Assembly: GCF_006517435.1 (NCBI RefSeq)
Contig: NZ_VHQG01000001.1
Location: forward strand, 679,406 to 743,405
Direction of reading: 5' to 3'
DNA from: Schumannella soli
GTDB lineage: Bacteria > Actinomycetota > Actinomycetes > Actinomycetales > Microbacteriaceae
DNA length: 64,000 bases
The notes beneath the pieces were generated by a model, which ran no database searches, was not told the DNA's origin, and was given only the letters and a program-made list of their open reading frames with translations. A program made the translations under genes and the position numbers. This document shows, piece after piece, positions 54,160-62,913 of the stretch (position 1 is the stretch's first letter; each line of letters begins with the position of its first letter).

Positions 54160-54834
54160 ATGACTCATTCTCCGGCGCATTCAGCGGAACCGCAGACGAC
54201 GGAGCCGCCGATCGAGTCCGAGTCGGCGACCGATCCCGAACTGGAGTCGCACGCGACCGCGCCCGAGCAGGGCCGCCCGGTGCCGCTCGCCGGAGGCGAC
54301 CCCGCCGATCCCGAGCTGGTCGTGCTTCTGGCCGACGACGGCACACCGATCGGCACCGCTGACAAGGCGCTCGTGCACGACGCAGCGACGCCGCTGCATC
54401 TCGCCTTCTCCTGCCACGTGCTGGATGCCGCGGGCCGCGTGCTGATCACACGCCGCGCCTTGTCGAAGCGCACCTTCGCCGGGGTCTGGACCAACGCCTT
54501 CTGCGGCCACCCGGCACCGGGGGAATCCGGCCCGAGCGCTGTGCGCCGCCGCGCCGAGCGCGAGCTGGGCATGGCGATCAGCGAGCCCGAGCTCGTGCTG
54601 CCCGACTTCCGCTACCGCGCCCGCGACGCGCTCGGCGTCTACGAGAACGAGATCTGCCCCGTCTACGTGGCGCGCGCCGAAGGCGACCCGCGGCCGGCGG
54701 CCGACGAGGTCGTCGAGTGGGCCTGGGTCGAGCCGGGGGCGCTGCGCACCGCCGTCGAGGCGACGCCCTTCGCGTTCAGCCCGTGGATCGCGCTGCAGCT
54801 GGCCGAGTGGCCGGCGTTCCCCGCGAGAGCCTGA
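54160..54834 (+). CDS. idi: Isopentenyl-diphosphate delta-isomerase, type I
   Basis: This is a Nudix-fold metalloenzyme that interconverts IPP and DMAPP, supplying both crtE and crtEb. Catalytic blocks: HLAFSCHVLDAAGRVLITRR, WTNAFCGHPAPGES (active-site Cys near 112) and the Glu-rich YENEICPVYVA. From ATG 54160 the protein has 224 residues, about 45 longer than usual, with an acidic Thr/Glu-rich N-terminus. GTG 54280 is a possible alternative start that removes most of this and would leave 141 bases for promoters. Divergent from the crt operon. Confidence 0.9.
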   Translation: MTHSPAHSAEPQTTEPPIESESATDPELESHATAPEQGRPVPLAGGDPADPELVVLLADDGTPIGTADKALVHDAATPLHLAFSCHVLDAAGRVLITRRALSKRTFAGVWTNAFCGHPAPGESGPSAVRRRAERELGMAISEPELVLPDFRYRARDALGVYENEICPVYVARAEGDPRPAADEVVEWAWVEPGALRTAVEATPFAFSPWIALQLAEWPAFPARA

Positions 54835-54837
54835 CGC

Positions 54838-55863
54838 TCAGAACAGCGCCGCGCCGAGCCAGAGGCCGAGGAAGAACGACACCGCGACGATGCCGGCGAG
54901 CGCGACCCCGAGTCCCGCATTGCGGCGGCGGCGGCTGCGCAGCCCATGGAACGCGTTGCGCCGGTGCAGGCGCGATCCCTTGGCGCGGCGTCCGGTTCCG
55001 GTGAACTCGGGCTCGGGCTGCCCGTGCAGGATCGCGGCGACCTCGGCCGCGCTCGGCCGCTCCATGGCATCCCGCGAGGTCATCGCGCCGAGCAGCAGCT
55101 GCCACTCCTCGGCCAGGTCATCGGGGATGCGCGCATCGCGGTTGGTGCGCGCGATCGCCGCCTCGAGCACGGTGCCCTCGAACTCCTGCACGCCGCTCAG
55201 GGCTTCGAGCAGCACGAGTCCGAGCGAGTAGACGTCGCTCGCCGGCGTGACCTCGCCGCCGGTGACCTGCTCGGGGCTGAGATAGGCGGCGGTGCCGAGG
55301 ATCGTGCCGTCGCTCGTCATGCGGTGGCCGCCGAGGTAGTGCGCGATGCCGAAGTCACCGAGCTTCGCGCGGCGGCGGAAGCCCGCCGAGCCACCATCGC
55401 CGATGAGGATATTCGCCGGCTTCACGTCGCGATGCACGACGCCCTGCTCGTGCACGTAGGCGAGCGCCTCGGCGATCTGGGCGCCGAGTCCGGCGACGTC
55501 GTGCGGCGCCATCTTGCCGCGCTCGAGCTCCTTATCGAGCGAGGCGTGCGCGACGAGCTCCATGACGACGAAGCGGCGGATCGAGCCGTCGAAGTTCTGG
55601 CGGCCGGCGTCGTAGACGGCGATGAGTCCGGGATGCTGCAGGCCGCTGAGCATGCGGATCTCGCGCTCCTGCCGCACCAGCTCGTCGGCGACCATCGACT
55701 CGGCGCGGAAGACCTTCACGGCCACGTCGCGGCCGAGCACGGTGTCGCGAGCGCGATAGACGCTCGCAGCGCCGCCGGATCCGATCGCCTCGAGCAGCTG
55801 ATAGCGGCCTCCGACCGCGCCCGAGCGCGCCGGCGGCGGAGTCGCGTAGTCGGTGGTGGTCAT
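54838..55863 (-). CDS. Membrane-bound serine/threonine protein kinase
   Basis: This 341-residue Hanks-type kinase has the kinase domain at about 21-285: glycine loop IGSGGAAS, Lys50 in VAVKVF, catalytic HRD at 144-146 with DVKPANIL, DFG at 170-172 and GTAAYLSPEQ in the activation segment. A basic linker follows and then one membrane helix near 318-338; only a few residues lie outside, so there is no PASTA sensor. ATG 55863 is chosen because the domain begins 20 residues later. It is convergent with idi, three bases between stops. Confidence 0.9.
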   Translation of the reverse strand: MTTTDYATPPPARSGAVGGRYQLLEAIGSGGAASVYRARDTVLGRDVAVKVFRAESMVADELVRQEREIRMLSGLQHPGLIAVYDAGRQNFDGSIRRFVVMELVAHASLDKELERGKMAPHDVAGLGAQIAEALAYVHEQGVVHRDVKPANILIGDGGSAGFRRRAKLGDFGIAHYLGGHRMTSDGTILGTAAYLSPEQVTGGEVTPASDVYSLGLVLLEALSGVQEFEGTVLEAAIARTNRDARIPDDLAEEWQLLLGAMTSRDAMERPSAAEVAAILHGQPEPEFTGTGRRAKGSRLHRRNAFHGLRSRRRRNAGLGVALAGIVAVSFFLGLWLGAALF

Positions 55864-56146
55864 GGCGTCGGCCCCCTGGATTCGTCGCTCGCACGAGCGC
55901 GCATGCAGAACTCGCAGATCGCGGATGCTGCCAGCGCCACCCCTCGTCCGATCCCCCATGACCGTCGAGTTGGCATACCGATAACGCCGTCGCGCCCAGG
56001 ATAAGTCACCGGTGAGCGCGGGGCGCACGCTTGACTCGTCTCTCAGTGCTGGCTATCAGGCACGCGCGGGCGCGTGCGCGCGCAGATCGCTCGGTGGTCG
56101 ACGGGAACCGCGGCGACGTCGTCATTCGGCGCGCGGATCCGCAGGC
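55864..56146. other. Intergenic region with no recognised feature
   Basis: These 283 bases lie between the kinase start and the end of dcd. Codon pattern and start sites give no convincing gene on either strand. The kinase promoter should be here but no clear hexamer pair stands out. Confidence 0.4.
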
Positions 56147-56752
56147 TTATTCGCCGGCAGCACCCGCATCCGTGATGCGCACGTCGATGCGGTGGAAATT
56201 CTGGAACGAGCGCGAGGCGGTCGGCCCGCGCTGGCCCTGGTAGCGGTTGCCGTAGGCGCCGGAGCCGTAGGGGTTCTCGACCGCCGAGCTCGTGCGGAAG
56301 AAGCAGAGCTGCCCGATCTTCATCCCCGGCCAGAGCTTGATCGGCAGCGTCGCCATGTTGCTCAGCTCGAGCGTGACGTGGCCCGAGAAGCCGGGGTCGA
56401 CGAAGCCGGCCGTGGAGTGGGTGAGCAGTCCGAGGCGGCCGAGGGAGCTCTTGCCCTCGAGGCGCGCGGCGACGTCATCCGGCAGCGTCACGAGCTCGAA
56501 GGTCGAGCCGAGCACGAACTCGCCCGGGTGCAGGATGAACGGCTCGTCGGCCTTCGTCTCGATCAGGCGGGTCAGCTCGGGCTGATCCTCGGCCGGGTCG
56601 ATGAAGGGGTACTTGTGGTTGTCGAACAGGCGGAAGAAGCGGTCGATGCGCACATCCACGCTCGACGGCTGCACCATGCTCAGATCGAGCGGCTCGAGTC
56701 CGATGCGGCCGGCCGAGATCTCGGCCTTGATGTCCCGGTCGCTGAGAAGCAT
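56147..56752 (-). CDS. dcd: dCTP deaminase
   Basis: This 201-residue homotrimeric enzyme deaminates dCTP for dTMP synthesis. Motifs: [20 protein letters not shown] at the start, [31 protein letters not shown] with the catalytic region, and [16 protein letters not shown]. The C-terminal [15 protein letters not shown] closes the nucleotide site. In actinobacteria the family includes bifunctional dCTP deaminase/dUTPases that give dUMP directly; that is possible here. TAGGCT (56765-56760) is seven bases before the ATG, so the mRNA should be leaderless. Confidence 0.93.
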   Translation of the reverse strand: MLLSDRDIKAEISAGRIGLEPLDLSMVQPSSVDVRIDRFFRLFDNHKYPFIDPAEDQPELTRLIETKADEPFILHPGEFVLGSTFELVTLPDDVAARLEGKSSLGRLGLLTHSTAGFVDPGFSGHVTLELSNMATLPIKLWPGMKIGQLCFFRTSSAVENPYGSGAYGNRYQGQRGPTASRSFQNFHRIDVRITDAGAAGE

Positions 56753-56759
56753 GGCCCCG

Positions 56760-56780
56760 AGCCTAGTGCGGCCCTATTCT
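56760..56780. promoter_or_regulatory. Divergent leaderless promoters of dcd and DUF4287 gene
   Basis: TAGGCT on the minus strand (56765-56760) and TATTCT on the plus strand (56775-56780) are -10 hexamers, seven and six bases from the dcd and DUF4287 start codons. The whole intergenic region is 34 bases, so each promoter's -35 lies within the other gene. Confidence 0.45.
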
Positions 56781-56786
56781 TCGACC

Positions 56787-57077
56787 ATGTCGTTCCAGGC
56801 GTACCTCGACAACATCGAGCAGAAGACCGGCAAGACCCCGCGCGAGTTCATCGCCGAGGCCTCTTCGAAGGGGTTCGGTCCGGGCACGAAGGCCGGCGAG
56901 ATCCTGACGTGGCTGAAGGACGACTACGAGCTCGGCCGCGGTCACGGGATGGCGCTGGTGCACGTGATCACGAAGGGGCCGAAGATCTCGACCAAGCACG
57001 TCGACTCGGGCGGCACTCATTCGGACGAGAGCGACACGCTCTGGCTCGACGGGGTGGCGACGAAGCCGGCTTCGTAG
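56787..57077 (+). CDS. DUF4287 protein
   Basis: This 96-residue soluble protein consists of one DUF4287 domain: FQAYLDNIEQKTGKTPREFI, the middle GEILTWLKDDYELGRGHGMALVH, then a flexible tail. The domain is widespread in actinobacteria and proteobacteria, sometimes fused to DUF5655, and has no known function. ATG 56787 fits the domain boundary and the -10 six bases upstream. Confidence 0.8.
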   Translation: MSFQAYLDNIEQKTGKTPREFIAEASSKGFGPGTKAGEILTWLKDDYELGRGHGMALVHVITKGPKISTKHVDSGGTHSDESDTLWLDGVATKPAS

Positions 57078-57196
57078 GGGGGCCGCGCGCCGCTGCGCGG
57101 TCTCGCCGCGCAGCCCCGGAGCCGCGCATCCGGGCCCGGATCGGTCATCCACGGATGCCGTTGTAGGCTCTACGGGATCGGCCCGAGGGCCGTCAC

Positions 57197-57270
57197 GCGG
57201 ATGTAGTTCAATGGCAGAACTTCAGCTTCCCAAGCTGATAGCGCGGGTTCGATTCCCGTCATCCGCTCCA
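57197..57270 (+). tRNA. tRNA-Gly, anticodon CCC
   Basis: A complete cloverleaf: acceptor arms GCGGATG (57197-57203) and CATCCGC (57260-57266), discriminator T and an encoded CCA (57268-57270). The D arm contains AGTTCAATGGCAGA; the anticodon stem TCAGC/GCTGA closes the loop TTCCCAA, giving CCC for glycine; the T arm is CGGGTTCGATTCCCG. It reads GGG codons. Confidence 0.95.
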
Positions 57271-57355
57271 CGCGTCTCGAACGACGTCCACCCGACGGCC
57301 GGGCTGTCAGTCCCGACCAGGGACGCCCCATCAGATCGAGCGGCGGATCTGCGGC

Positions 57356-57985
57356 TCAGCGACGTCGGCGGAGGATGCCGGCATCGCCGGCGGCCGACAC
57401 GGCCGCCGTGCGCGAGGCCACGCCCAGCTTGGAGAAGATGTGCACGAGGTGCGACTTCACCGTCGCCTCGGTGATGTGCAGCGACGCGGCGATCGCGCCG
57501 TTGGAGGCGCCGTCCGCCACCCGACGCAGCACGTCGATCTCGCGCGCTGACAGGCTCACGTGCGGGGCGCGCATCCGCTGCATGAGGCGGGCGGCGACCG
57601 ACGGGGCGAGCGCGCTCTCCCCGGCCGAAGCGGCGCGGACGGCGGCGATCAGCTCGTCCGGCGGGGAGTCCTTGAGAAGGTAGCCGCTCGCTCCGGCTTC
57701 GACAGCGCTGAGGATGTCGCCGTCCGTGTCGTAGTTCGTGAGCACCAGGACGTACGGAGGCGCGTCGACGGAGCGGATGCGGCGCGTCGCATCCGCTCCG
57801 CTCTCGTCGGCGCCGAACTGCAGATCCATGAGCACGAGCTCCGGTGCTAGTTCGGCGGCCCTCTGCACGGCCTCGGCCGGGGTCGCGGCCTCGCCGACGA
57901 CCTCGATCCCCTCCGCGCCCGACAGCAGTGCGCGGAGGCCGGCACGCACGACGGGGTGGTCGTCGGCGATGAGCACCCGGATCAT
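57356..57985 (-). CDS. Response regulator, LuxR/NarL family
   Basis: This 209-residue regulator is the partner of the kinase whose stop overlaps its ATG. Receiver domain with DD at 8-9, phospho-acceptor Asp54 in LVLMDLQFG, Thr83 in VLTNYD and Lys105 in GYLLKDSPP; then a LuxR helix-turn-helix (LSAREIDVLRRVADGASNGA, TEATVKSHLVHIFSKLG). It probably controls the divergent ABC genes at 59295-61069. Confidence 0.92.
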   Translation of the reverse strand: MIRVLIADDHPVVRAGLRALLSGAEGIEVVGEAATPAEAVQRAAELAPELVLMDLQFGADESGADATRRIRSVDAPPYVLVLTNYDTDGDILSAVEAGASGYLLKDSPPDELIAAVRAASAGESALAPSVAARLMQRMRAPHVSLSAREIDVLRRVADGASNGAIAASLHITEATVKSHLVHIFSKLGVASRTAAVSAAGDAGILRRRR

Positions 57986-59148
57986 CGGGTCACTCCCATC
58001 CCGACGATGAGACGGGTTCCACGACCGGGGGAGGATTCGACGACGAGCGTGCCGTCGAGTTGCTCGACCCGCTCACGGATCGCGCGCAGGCCGAACGAAT
58101 CCGTGCCGTTGCGGGGCACATCGGCCGTGTCGAACCCGACACCGTCGTCGGCGACGCGGAGGCGCACGCGGTCGCCCTCGACGGTGAGCTCGACGTGCGC
58201 CTCGTCGGCTCTCGCATGCTGGGCGACGTTGGCGAGCGCACCCTGCGTGATCCTGAGCAGCGCCGTCTGCGTATCCATCGGCAGATCCAACTGCGGGGGA
58301 GCCTCCACGACCACTCGCAGACCGTCGCGCTGCCACTGCTCGGCGACACGGAGCAGAGCCGAGGTCAGGCCCTGGTCGAGAGCCGGCGGCGACAGTTCGC
58401 GGATGAAGCGGCGTGTGTCAGCGAGGGCGTCGGCCGCCGTCTGGCGCGCCAGGGAGAGGTGCTCGGCTCCCGGACGGTCGGGCGCGGCGGCCTCCGCGGC
58501 GTGCAGGAGCATCTGGATGCTCGACAGCGACTGCGCCACGGTGTCGTGGATGTCGCGAGCCAGACGCGATCGCTCGGCCAGCATCCCCTGTTCCCGCTCG
58601 CTGGCGACCAGGCGGTCGCGCGTGGCGATCAGCTCGGCCACCAGCGCCTCCCGCTCGGCGGCCTCCCTGGCGAGAGCGCGGTACCCGAGCCCGATGAGCA
58701 GAGCCACCCCGGCGCCGATCAGAGGTCCGACCACGCCGCCGACCGTGAACCCGGAATGCAGCCCCAGCGCGACGATCGCGAGCCCGGTCGTGAACAGCAC
58801 GACCGCGGGACCGACCGCGCGCGGCAGGACGTGCAGGTAGAGGAAGAACAGCGGGAACACCAGGTACGCGGCTTCGGGCACCAGAACGAGCAGCCCCGCC
58901 CAGACGGACGTCAGCGCCGCGAGCCACGCGGCACCGGCGACGACGCGCGAAGGCGCCGCGACCCGCGCCACCCCGGCACCGGCGATGTACAGCGCGGCGA
59001 AGAGCACGGCGCATCCCAGCGACAGCCAGAGGGTGTCGGCCCGCACGACCACGACCCGCACGACCACGAGCACGAGCAGTGCCGCTGACAGGACGTGGAG
59101 TCCGGAGCGGAGCCCGACGAAGACGGGCGTGAGAGGGCTGTGGGCCAT
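57982..59148 (-). CDS. Sensor histidine kinase, NarL-type
   Basis: This 388-residue membrane kinase has about six N-terminal helices (10-165), a coiled coil, the phosphoacceptor sequence LARDIHDTVAQSLSSIQML and a HATPase domain with N-box QGALANVAQHA, DDGVGFD and FGLRAIRERV. ATG 59148 is chosen because the first helix starts right after it; TACGAT (59163-59158) lies nine bases upstream. The lack of a large external domain suggests an intramembrane-sensing kinase. It is divergent from the ABC transporter genes. Confidence 0.9.
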   Translation of the reverse strand: MAHSPLTPVFVGLRSGLHVLSAALLVLVVVRVVVVRADTLWLSLGCAVLFAALYIAGAGVARVAAPSRVVAGAAWLAALTSVWAGLLVLVPEAAYLVFPLFFLYLHVLPRAVGPAVVLFTTGLAIVALGLHSGFTVGGVVGPLIGAGVALLIGLGYRALAREAAEREALVAELIATRDRLVASEREQGMLAERSRLARDIHDTVAQSLSSIQMLLHAAEAAAPDRPGAEHLSLARQTAADALADTRRFIRELSPPALDQGLTSALLRVAEQWQRDGLRVVVEAPPQLDLPMDTQTALLRITQGALANVAQHARADEAHVELTVEGDRVRLRVADDGVGFDTADVPRNGTDSFGLRAIRERVEQLDGTLVVESSPGRGTRLIVGMGVTR

Positions 59149-59294
59149 GGCACTTGCATCGTAGGTTCTCGCCCCGCGGGCGGGATCAACCGGAAGTTGG
59201 ATCGGGGAAGCATCCTCATCGGCGATGAGGCGTCCCACGATGACGGCGAGGCTCGTCTCGACGGTCGGGAGACGCCCGACCCGGAAGGACGATC

Positions 59295-60377
59295 ATGTTC
59301 GTCGCCTGGCGCGACCTCCGATTCGCCCGCGGACGCTTCGTGCTCATCGGCTCCGTCGTGGCGCTCATCACCCTCCTCGTCGGCTTCCTCGCCGGATTGA
59401 CGGGCGGACTCGCGTCGCAGAACATCTCCGGCGTGCTCGGGCTCCCCGGCGACCGGCTGGTGCTGCAGAAGCCGGCGACCGGCAAGCCCTCCTTCTCGGA
59501 GTCGGTGATCGACAGTGCGACGCGCACCTCATGGCGTGCAGCGCCCGGTGTCGACGACGTCACGCCGGTCGGCATCGTGCAGGGCCGTGCCAGCATTCAC
59601 GGCGCGGCCTCCGCGGTCGGTGTGGCGGTCTTCGGCCTCCCCGCGGGTGCGCCCGCCTCGATCGTCGCCGATCTCACGCCGACCGACGATGACTCGGTCG
59701 GCCTGTCAGCCGGCGCCGCCGCCGACCTGGGCGCCCAGGTCGGCGATCGCATCTCCATCGCCGGTTCCGACTACCGGGTGGGGCGGATCGGAGGGGACGC
59801 CTGGTACAGCCATACCCCGGTCATCGCGCTCTCACCCGACGCGTGGGCGGGAGTCGATCGCCGTCTCGGCGGCGACGGCGATCCCACTGTGTTAGCGGTC
59901 GCGGGAGCACCGGATTGGGATGCGGTCGCCGCGTCGACCGACACCACCGCCATGCCCGTGCTGACCAGCGTGACGGCTTTGGAGACCTTCACCTCCGAGA
60001 TCGGCTCGCTCGGCCTCATGATCGCGATGCTGTTCGGCGTCTCGGCACTGGTCGTCGGCGCCTTCTTCACTGTCTGGACCATGCAGCGGGCGGGCGACAT
60101 CGCTGTGCTGAAGGCTCTCGGAGCCTCCACCGGGTCTCTCGTGCGCGATGCGCTCGGCCAGGCTCTCGTCGTGCTGCTCGCCGGCATCGGCGTCGGGATC
60201 ACCATCGTCGCGGTGCTCGGAAGTCTCGCCGGAGGGGTGCTCCCGTTCCTGCTGAGCCCGCTCACGACGCTGCTCCCGGCCGCGATCATGGCGGCCCTCG
60301 GGCTCGCCGGGGCCGCCATCGCTCTGCGCACCGTCACCCATGCCGATCCCCTCACCGCACTCGGGAGCAACCGATGA
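59295..60377 (+). CDS. ABC transporter permease, FtsX/MacB-like
   Basis: This 360-residue membrane subunit has the FtsX layout: one N-terminal helix (about 13-38), a large extracytoplasmic domain (40-230) and three C-terminal helices (about 237-265, 285-320, 328-350). FVAWRDLRFARGRFVLIGSV at the start is typical of the DevC/MacB group. GGAAGGA precedes the ATG and the stop overlaps the ATPase start (ATGA). Such pairs export antimicrobial peptides or act as signalling partners of nearby two-component systems. Confidence 0.87.
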   Translation: MFVAWRDLRFARGRFVLIGSVVALITLLVGFLAGLTGGLASQNISGVLGLPGDRLVLQKPATGKPSFSESVIDSATRTSWRAAPGVDDVTPVGIVQGRASIHGAASAVGVAVFGLPAGAPASIVADLTPTDDDSVGLSAGAAADLGAQVGDRISIAGSDYRVGRIGGDAWYSHTPVIALSPDAWAGVDRRLGGDGDPTVLAVAGAPDWDAVAASTDTTAMPVLTSVTALETFTSEIGSLGLMIAMLFGVSALVVGAFFTVWTMQRAGDIAVLKALGASTGSLVRDALGQALVVLLAGIGVGITIVAVLGSLAGGVLPFLLSPLTTLLPAAIMAALGLAGAAIALRTVTHADPLTALGSNR

Positions 60378-61069
60378 TCACCCTCGACGACATCACCCTG
60401 ACCTTCCCCGACGGCGATGCGCGGATCACGGCCGTCGACCACGTCAGCCTGACCGCTCCCAACGGGGTGGTGACCGGTATCACGGGTCCGTCGGGCTCGG
60501 GGAAGTCGTCCATCCTCGCCGTCGCCGCGACCCTGATCCGGCCCGACTCCGGCCGCGTCTGGATCGGCGACACCGACGCAGCCGCGCTGAGCCGCGATGA
60601 CGCCACCGCACTGCGTCGGGACTCGATCGGGATCGTGTTCCAGCAGTCCAATCTGCTGCCCTCGCTGACCGCCCGCGAGCAGCTGCTCGTGATGGCCGAA
60701 CTCGGCGGCCGCAGCCGCCGCAGTCGCGCGGCCGTGCGTCTGCGCGCCGACGACCTGCTCGACGCCGTCGGCCTCAGCGGCCATCGCGACAAACGCCCGG
60801 CACAGCTCTCCGGCGGCCAGCGCCAGCGGGTCGCGATCGCCCGGGCGCTCGTCAACGACCCCGGGGTCCTGCTCGTCGACGAACCCACGAGCGCCCTCGA
60901 TCAGGAACGCGGGGGCGAGATCATGGATCTCCTCGCGCGTCTGACGCGCGAACGGCAGACCGCGACGCTGCTGATCACCCACGATCTCGTGCATCGCGAC
61001 GCCCTCGACGAGCTCATCACCGTGGTCGACGGTCGAGCGAGCACAGCTGCCCATCGGGTCGAAGCCTGA
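60374..61069 (+). CDS. ABC transporter ATP-binding protein, MacB/LolD-like
   Basis: This 231-residue ATPase is the partner of the FtsX-like permease. Walker A GPSGSGKS is at 38-45, Q-loop IVFQQSNLLPSLT near 90, signature LSGGQRQRVAIARAL near 141, Walker B VLLVDEPTSALD near 165 and the switch His in LLITHD. All these match the MacB/LolD group. The adjacent divergent two-component system is its probable regulator. It is convergent with the sigma factor gene. Confidence 0.92.
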   Translation: MITLDDITLTFPDGDARITAVDHVSLTAPNGVVTGITGPSGSGKSSILAVAATLIRPDSGRVWIGDTDAAALSRDDATALRRDSIGIVFQQSNLLPSLTAREQLLVMAELGGRSRRSRAAVRLRADDLLDAVGLSGHRDKRPAQLSGGQRQRVAIARALVNDPGVLLVDEPTSALDQERGGEIMDLLARLTRERQTATLLITHDLVHRDALDELITVVDGRASTAAHRVEA

Positions 61070-61123
61070 TCCGACCGGGCGATGTGACGAGACCCCGTGG
61101 GGCGGTGGCGGAGGCCCACGTGT

Positions 61124-61651
61124 TCACCGAACCGTCTCCGGGTCGAGCACGTCACGCAGTCGCGCCCGAGCCCGGGAGTAGCGGGCACGTGCCGCATCGG
61201 GTCTCAGTCCGAGGGTCGCGCCCGCCTCGGCGACGCCGAAGCCCTCCCAGGCGACGAGCAGCACGAGATCACGGTCGGCGAGCGAGAGCGACTCGAGCGC
61301 TCGACGGAGGTCGAGGTCGGGGGCGACGTCGACGATCTCCTCAGCGAGCCGCTCGCGCAGCCGCTCGGATGCCGCATCCCGTCGCAGTCGGCCCCGGCGC
61401 GCGTTGGCGAGCACCTTGCGGGCGACCCCGTACGACCAGGCACGGGCGGCGTCGGGCTCGTTCGGCAGGTGGCGCCGCCGTCGCCAGATCACGACCAGGG
61501 TCTCGGAGACCGCATCGGCCGCATCCTCGGGGTCGTCGAGGCGGCGCACGAAGTAGCTCAGCAGCTCGGGGATGAGCTCGCGGGCGAGCGCATCGGGATC
61601 GACGGCGGCGACGGCGGCCCGCTCGGGCGTCACGGTGGGGTCGCCGGTCAT
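61124..61651 (-). CDS. ECF-type RNA polymerase sigma factor
   Basis: This 175-residue sigma factor has region 2 (LLSYFVRRLDDPEDAADAVS plus the -10 recognition helix TLVVIWRRRRHLP, about 29-70) and region 4 (ALESLSLADRDLVLLVAWEG, then GFGVAEAGATLGLRPDAARA, about 117-160). It overlaps the upstream membrane protein gene by ATGA. It presumably directs polymerase to a small regulon; its own operon promoter may be among the targets. Confidence 0.87.
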   Translation of the reverse strand: MTGDPTVTPERAAVAAVDPDALARELIPELLSYFVRRLDDPEDAADAVSETLVVIWRRRRHLPNEPDAARAWSYGVARKVLANARRGRLRRDAASERLRERLAEEIVDVAPDLDLRRALESLSLADRDLVLLVAWEGFGVAEAGATLGLRPDAARARYSRARARLRDVLDPETVR

Positions 61652-62373
61652 CCGCCGTACCCCTGCTTCGGCAGCCAGTCGCCGTAGAGCTCGGTCCAGT
61701 CGCGGGAGATCGGGCAGGCGTAGGTCTGTGCCGCGAAGCGGAGCCCCTCGTCATCACCCGACTGCGCCGCCTTCGCGACCAGCGCGTTGATCTCGCCCGC
61801 ATCGCCCCCATTGATATTCGGCCACTGCAGGGAGTCGACGATGACCTTCGTCGCCGCAGCGCGCCGCTTCGCGTCGTGCTTCTCATCGGCGGTGATCCAC
61901 TCGCCGACCCAGCCGCAGTAGCCGGCGATCTCGTACACCCCGACGAAGTCGGACTCGGTCGTGACGCCCTGAACCGGTTCGTCGTACTGTGAGCTGACCT
62001 CGCGGATGATCTCGTCGCGAGTCGTCCCCGGAGGCACGGGCACGTAGTCGGGGTAGAGCGATGCGGCGTACTCGCTCACGTCGGGCGCGCTGAGGTCGAT
62101 CACCTCGCTCGACGGCCCGCACTCCCCACCACCGCAGACCTGTCCTGTCTGCGCGAGGAAGTGCCGGATGGCGTCCGCCGCCGCCGGCGCCGTCACTCCG
62201 CCGAGCAGCAGCGCGAGCGCAGTGATCCCTCCGCCCCAGGTGAGGCGACGGCGACGGGTCGCGGAGCGTCGTCGCGCCGACGCGGCCGCGATATCCGTGA
62301 CCAGGTCGTCGGATGCGGCGATCTCACGGCGGGTGCGCGCGAGCCGCGCATCCAGTCGGTCGTCATCGATCAT
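61648..62373 (-). CDS. Membrane protein upstream of the ECF sigma factor, possible anti-sigma factor
   Basis: This 241-residue protein has a cytoplasmic, basic N-terminal part (1-45) containing [20 protein letters not shown], one membrane helix (about 47-67) and an outer domain of 170 residues with four cysteines: CGGGEC, YCGW and TYACP. The tight ATGA coupling with the sigma gene and the topology suggest a membrane anti-sigma factor, but the ZAS motif is missing and the order (this gene first) is the reverse of the common one. ATG 62373 has AAGGGGGA upstream. Confidence 0.6.
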   Translation of the reverse strand: MIDDDRLDARLARTRREIAASDDLVTDIAAASARRRSATRRRRLTWGGGITALALLLGGVTAPAAADAIRHFLAQTGQVCGGGECGPSSEVIDLSAPDVSEYAASLYPDYVPVPPGTTRDEIIREVSSQYDEPVQGVTTESDFVGVYEIAGYCGWVGEWITADEKHDAKRRAAATKVIVDSLQWPNINGGDAGEINALVAKAAQSGDDEGLRFAAQTYACPISRDWTELYGDWLPKQGYGG

Positions 62374-62410
62374 GGTGTCCCCCTTCACCATGTTCGTGTC
62401 CGCACGTCAC

Positions 62411-62440
62411 GGGAACGTGACACGACATCACCGATCGTTC
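62411..62440. promoter_or_regulatory. Possible ECF-type promoter dyad
   Basis: GAACG (62413-62417) and CGTTC (62436-62440) are inverted repeats 18 bases apart, so each strand reads GAAC then CGTT, like the -35 and -10 of ECF promoters. It lies between the sigma operon and the divergent DUF1905 gene. GTCAC-N6-GTGAC (62406-62421) overlaps it. Spacing is slightly long for ECF sites. Confidence 0.3.
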
Positions 62441-62554
62441 TCGACACGGATCGAGCCCTCACCCCGGGTCGACAGCGCCGCGTCGAGCGCGCATGATCTG
62501 AGCATCCCGGCGTTCCCGCGACCGCAGGCCTGCCGGGCGTCGAAGGAGACGACC

Positions 62555-62836
62555 ATGACCGCCGGACCGCTCGACATCACCTTCACCGCCGCGCTCGGTC
62601 GCGTGCGCGAGGGCGACACCTGGACCTGCGTGCAGCTGCCCGACTCGGCGGCGATCTTCGGCACCCGCGGGCTGGTCAAGGTCTCGGGCACCGTCGACGG
62701 CGAACCTTTCGACGGCTCATTCATGGCGCTCGGCGACGGCACCCACAAGCTGCCGATCACCGCCGCGATCCGCCGCCGCATCGGGAAGACCGACGGGGAT
62801 GAGGTCGAGGTCCACCTGACGCAGCGGCGCAGCTGA
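62555..62836 (+). CDS. DUF1905 protein
   Basis: This 93-residue protein matches the DUF1905 domain, a small beta-barrel: [40 protein letters not shown], then [20 protein letters not shown] and VHL. The domain often occurs alone or fused to YdeI-like domains; its role is unknown. GAAGGAG precedes the ATG. It is divergent from the sigma operon. Confidence 0.82.
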   Translation: MTAGPLDITFTAALGRVREGDTWTCVQLPDSAAIFGTRGLVKVSGTVDGEPFDGSFMALGDGTHKLPITAAIRRRIGKTDGDEVEVHLTQRRS

Positions 62837-62913
62837 GGGAACAGGTAGCGCCGTCGCGATTCAGCGGCTGAGTTCCTGGCGCGGCCGGAGCCGGGACGCA
62901 CCAGCTCGACCGC

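Noticed and set aside
57197-57270. tRNA-Gly as an integration site
   Set aside because: The tRNA is complete with CCA; I found no repeated 3' end downstream within the window and no integrase nearby.
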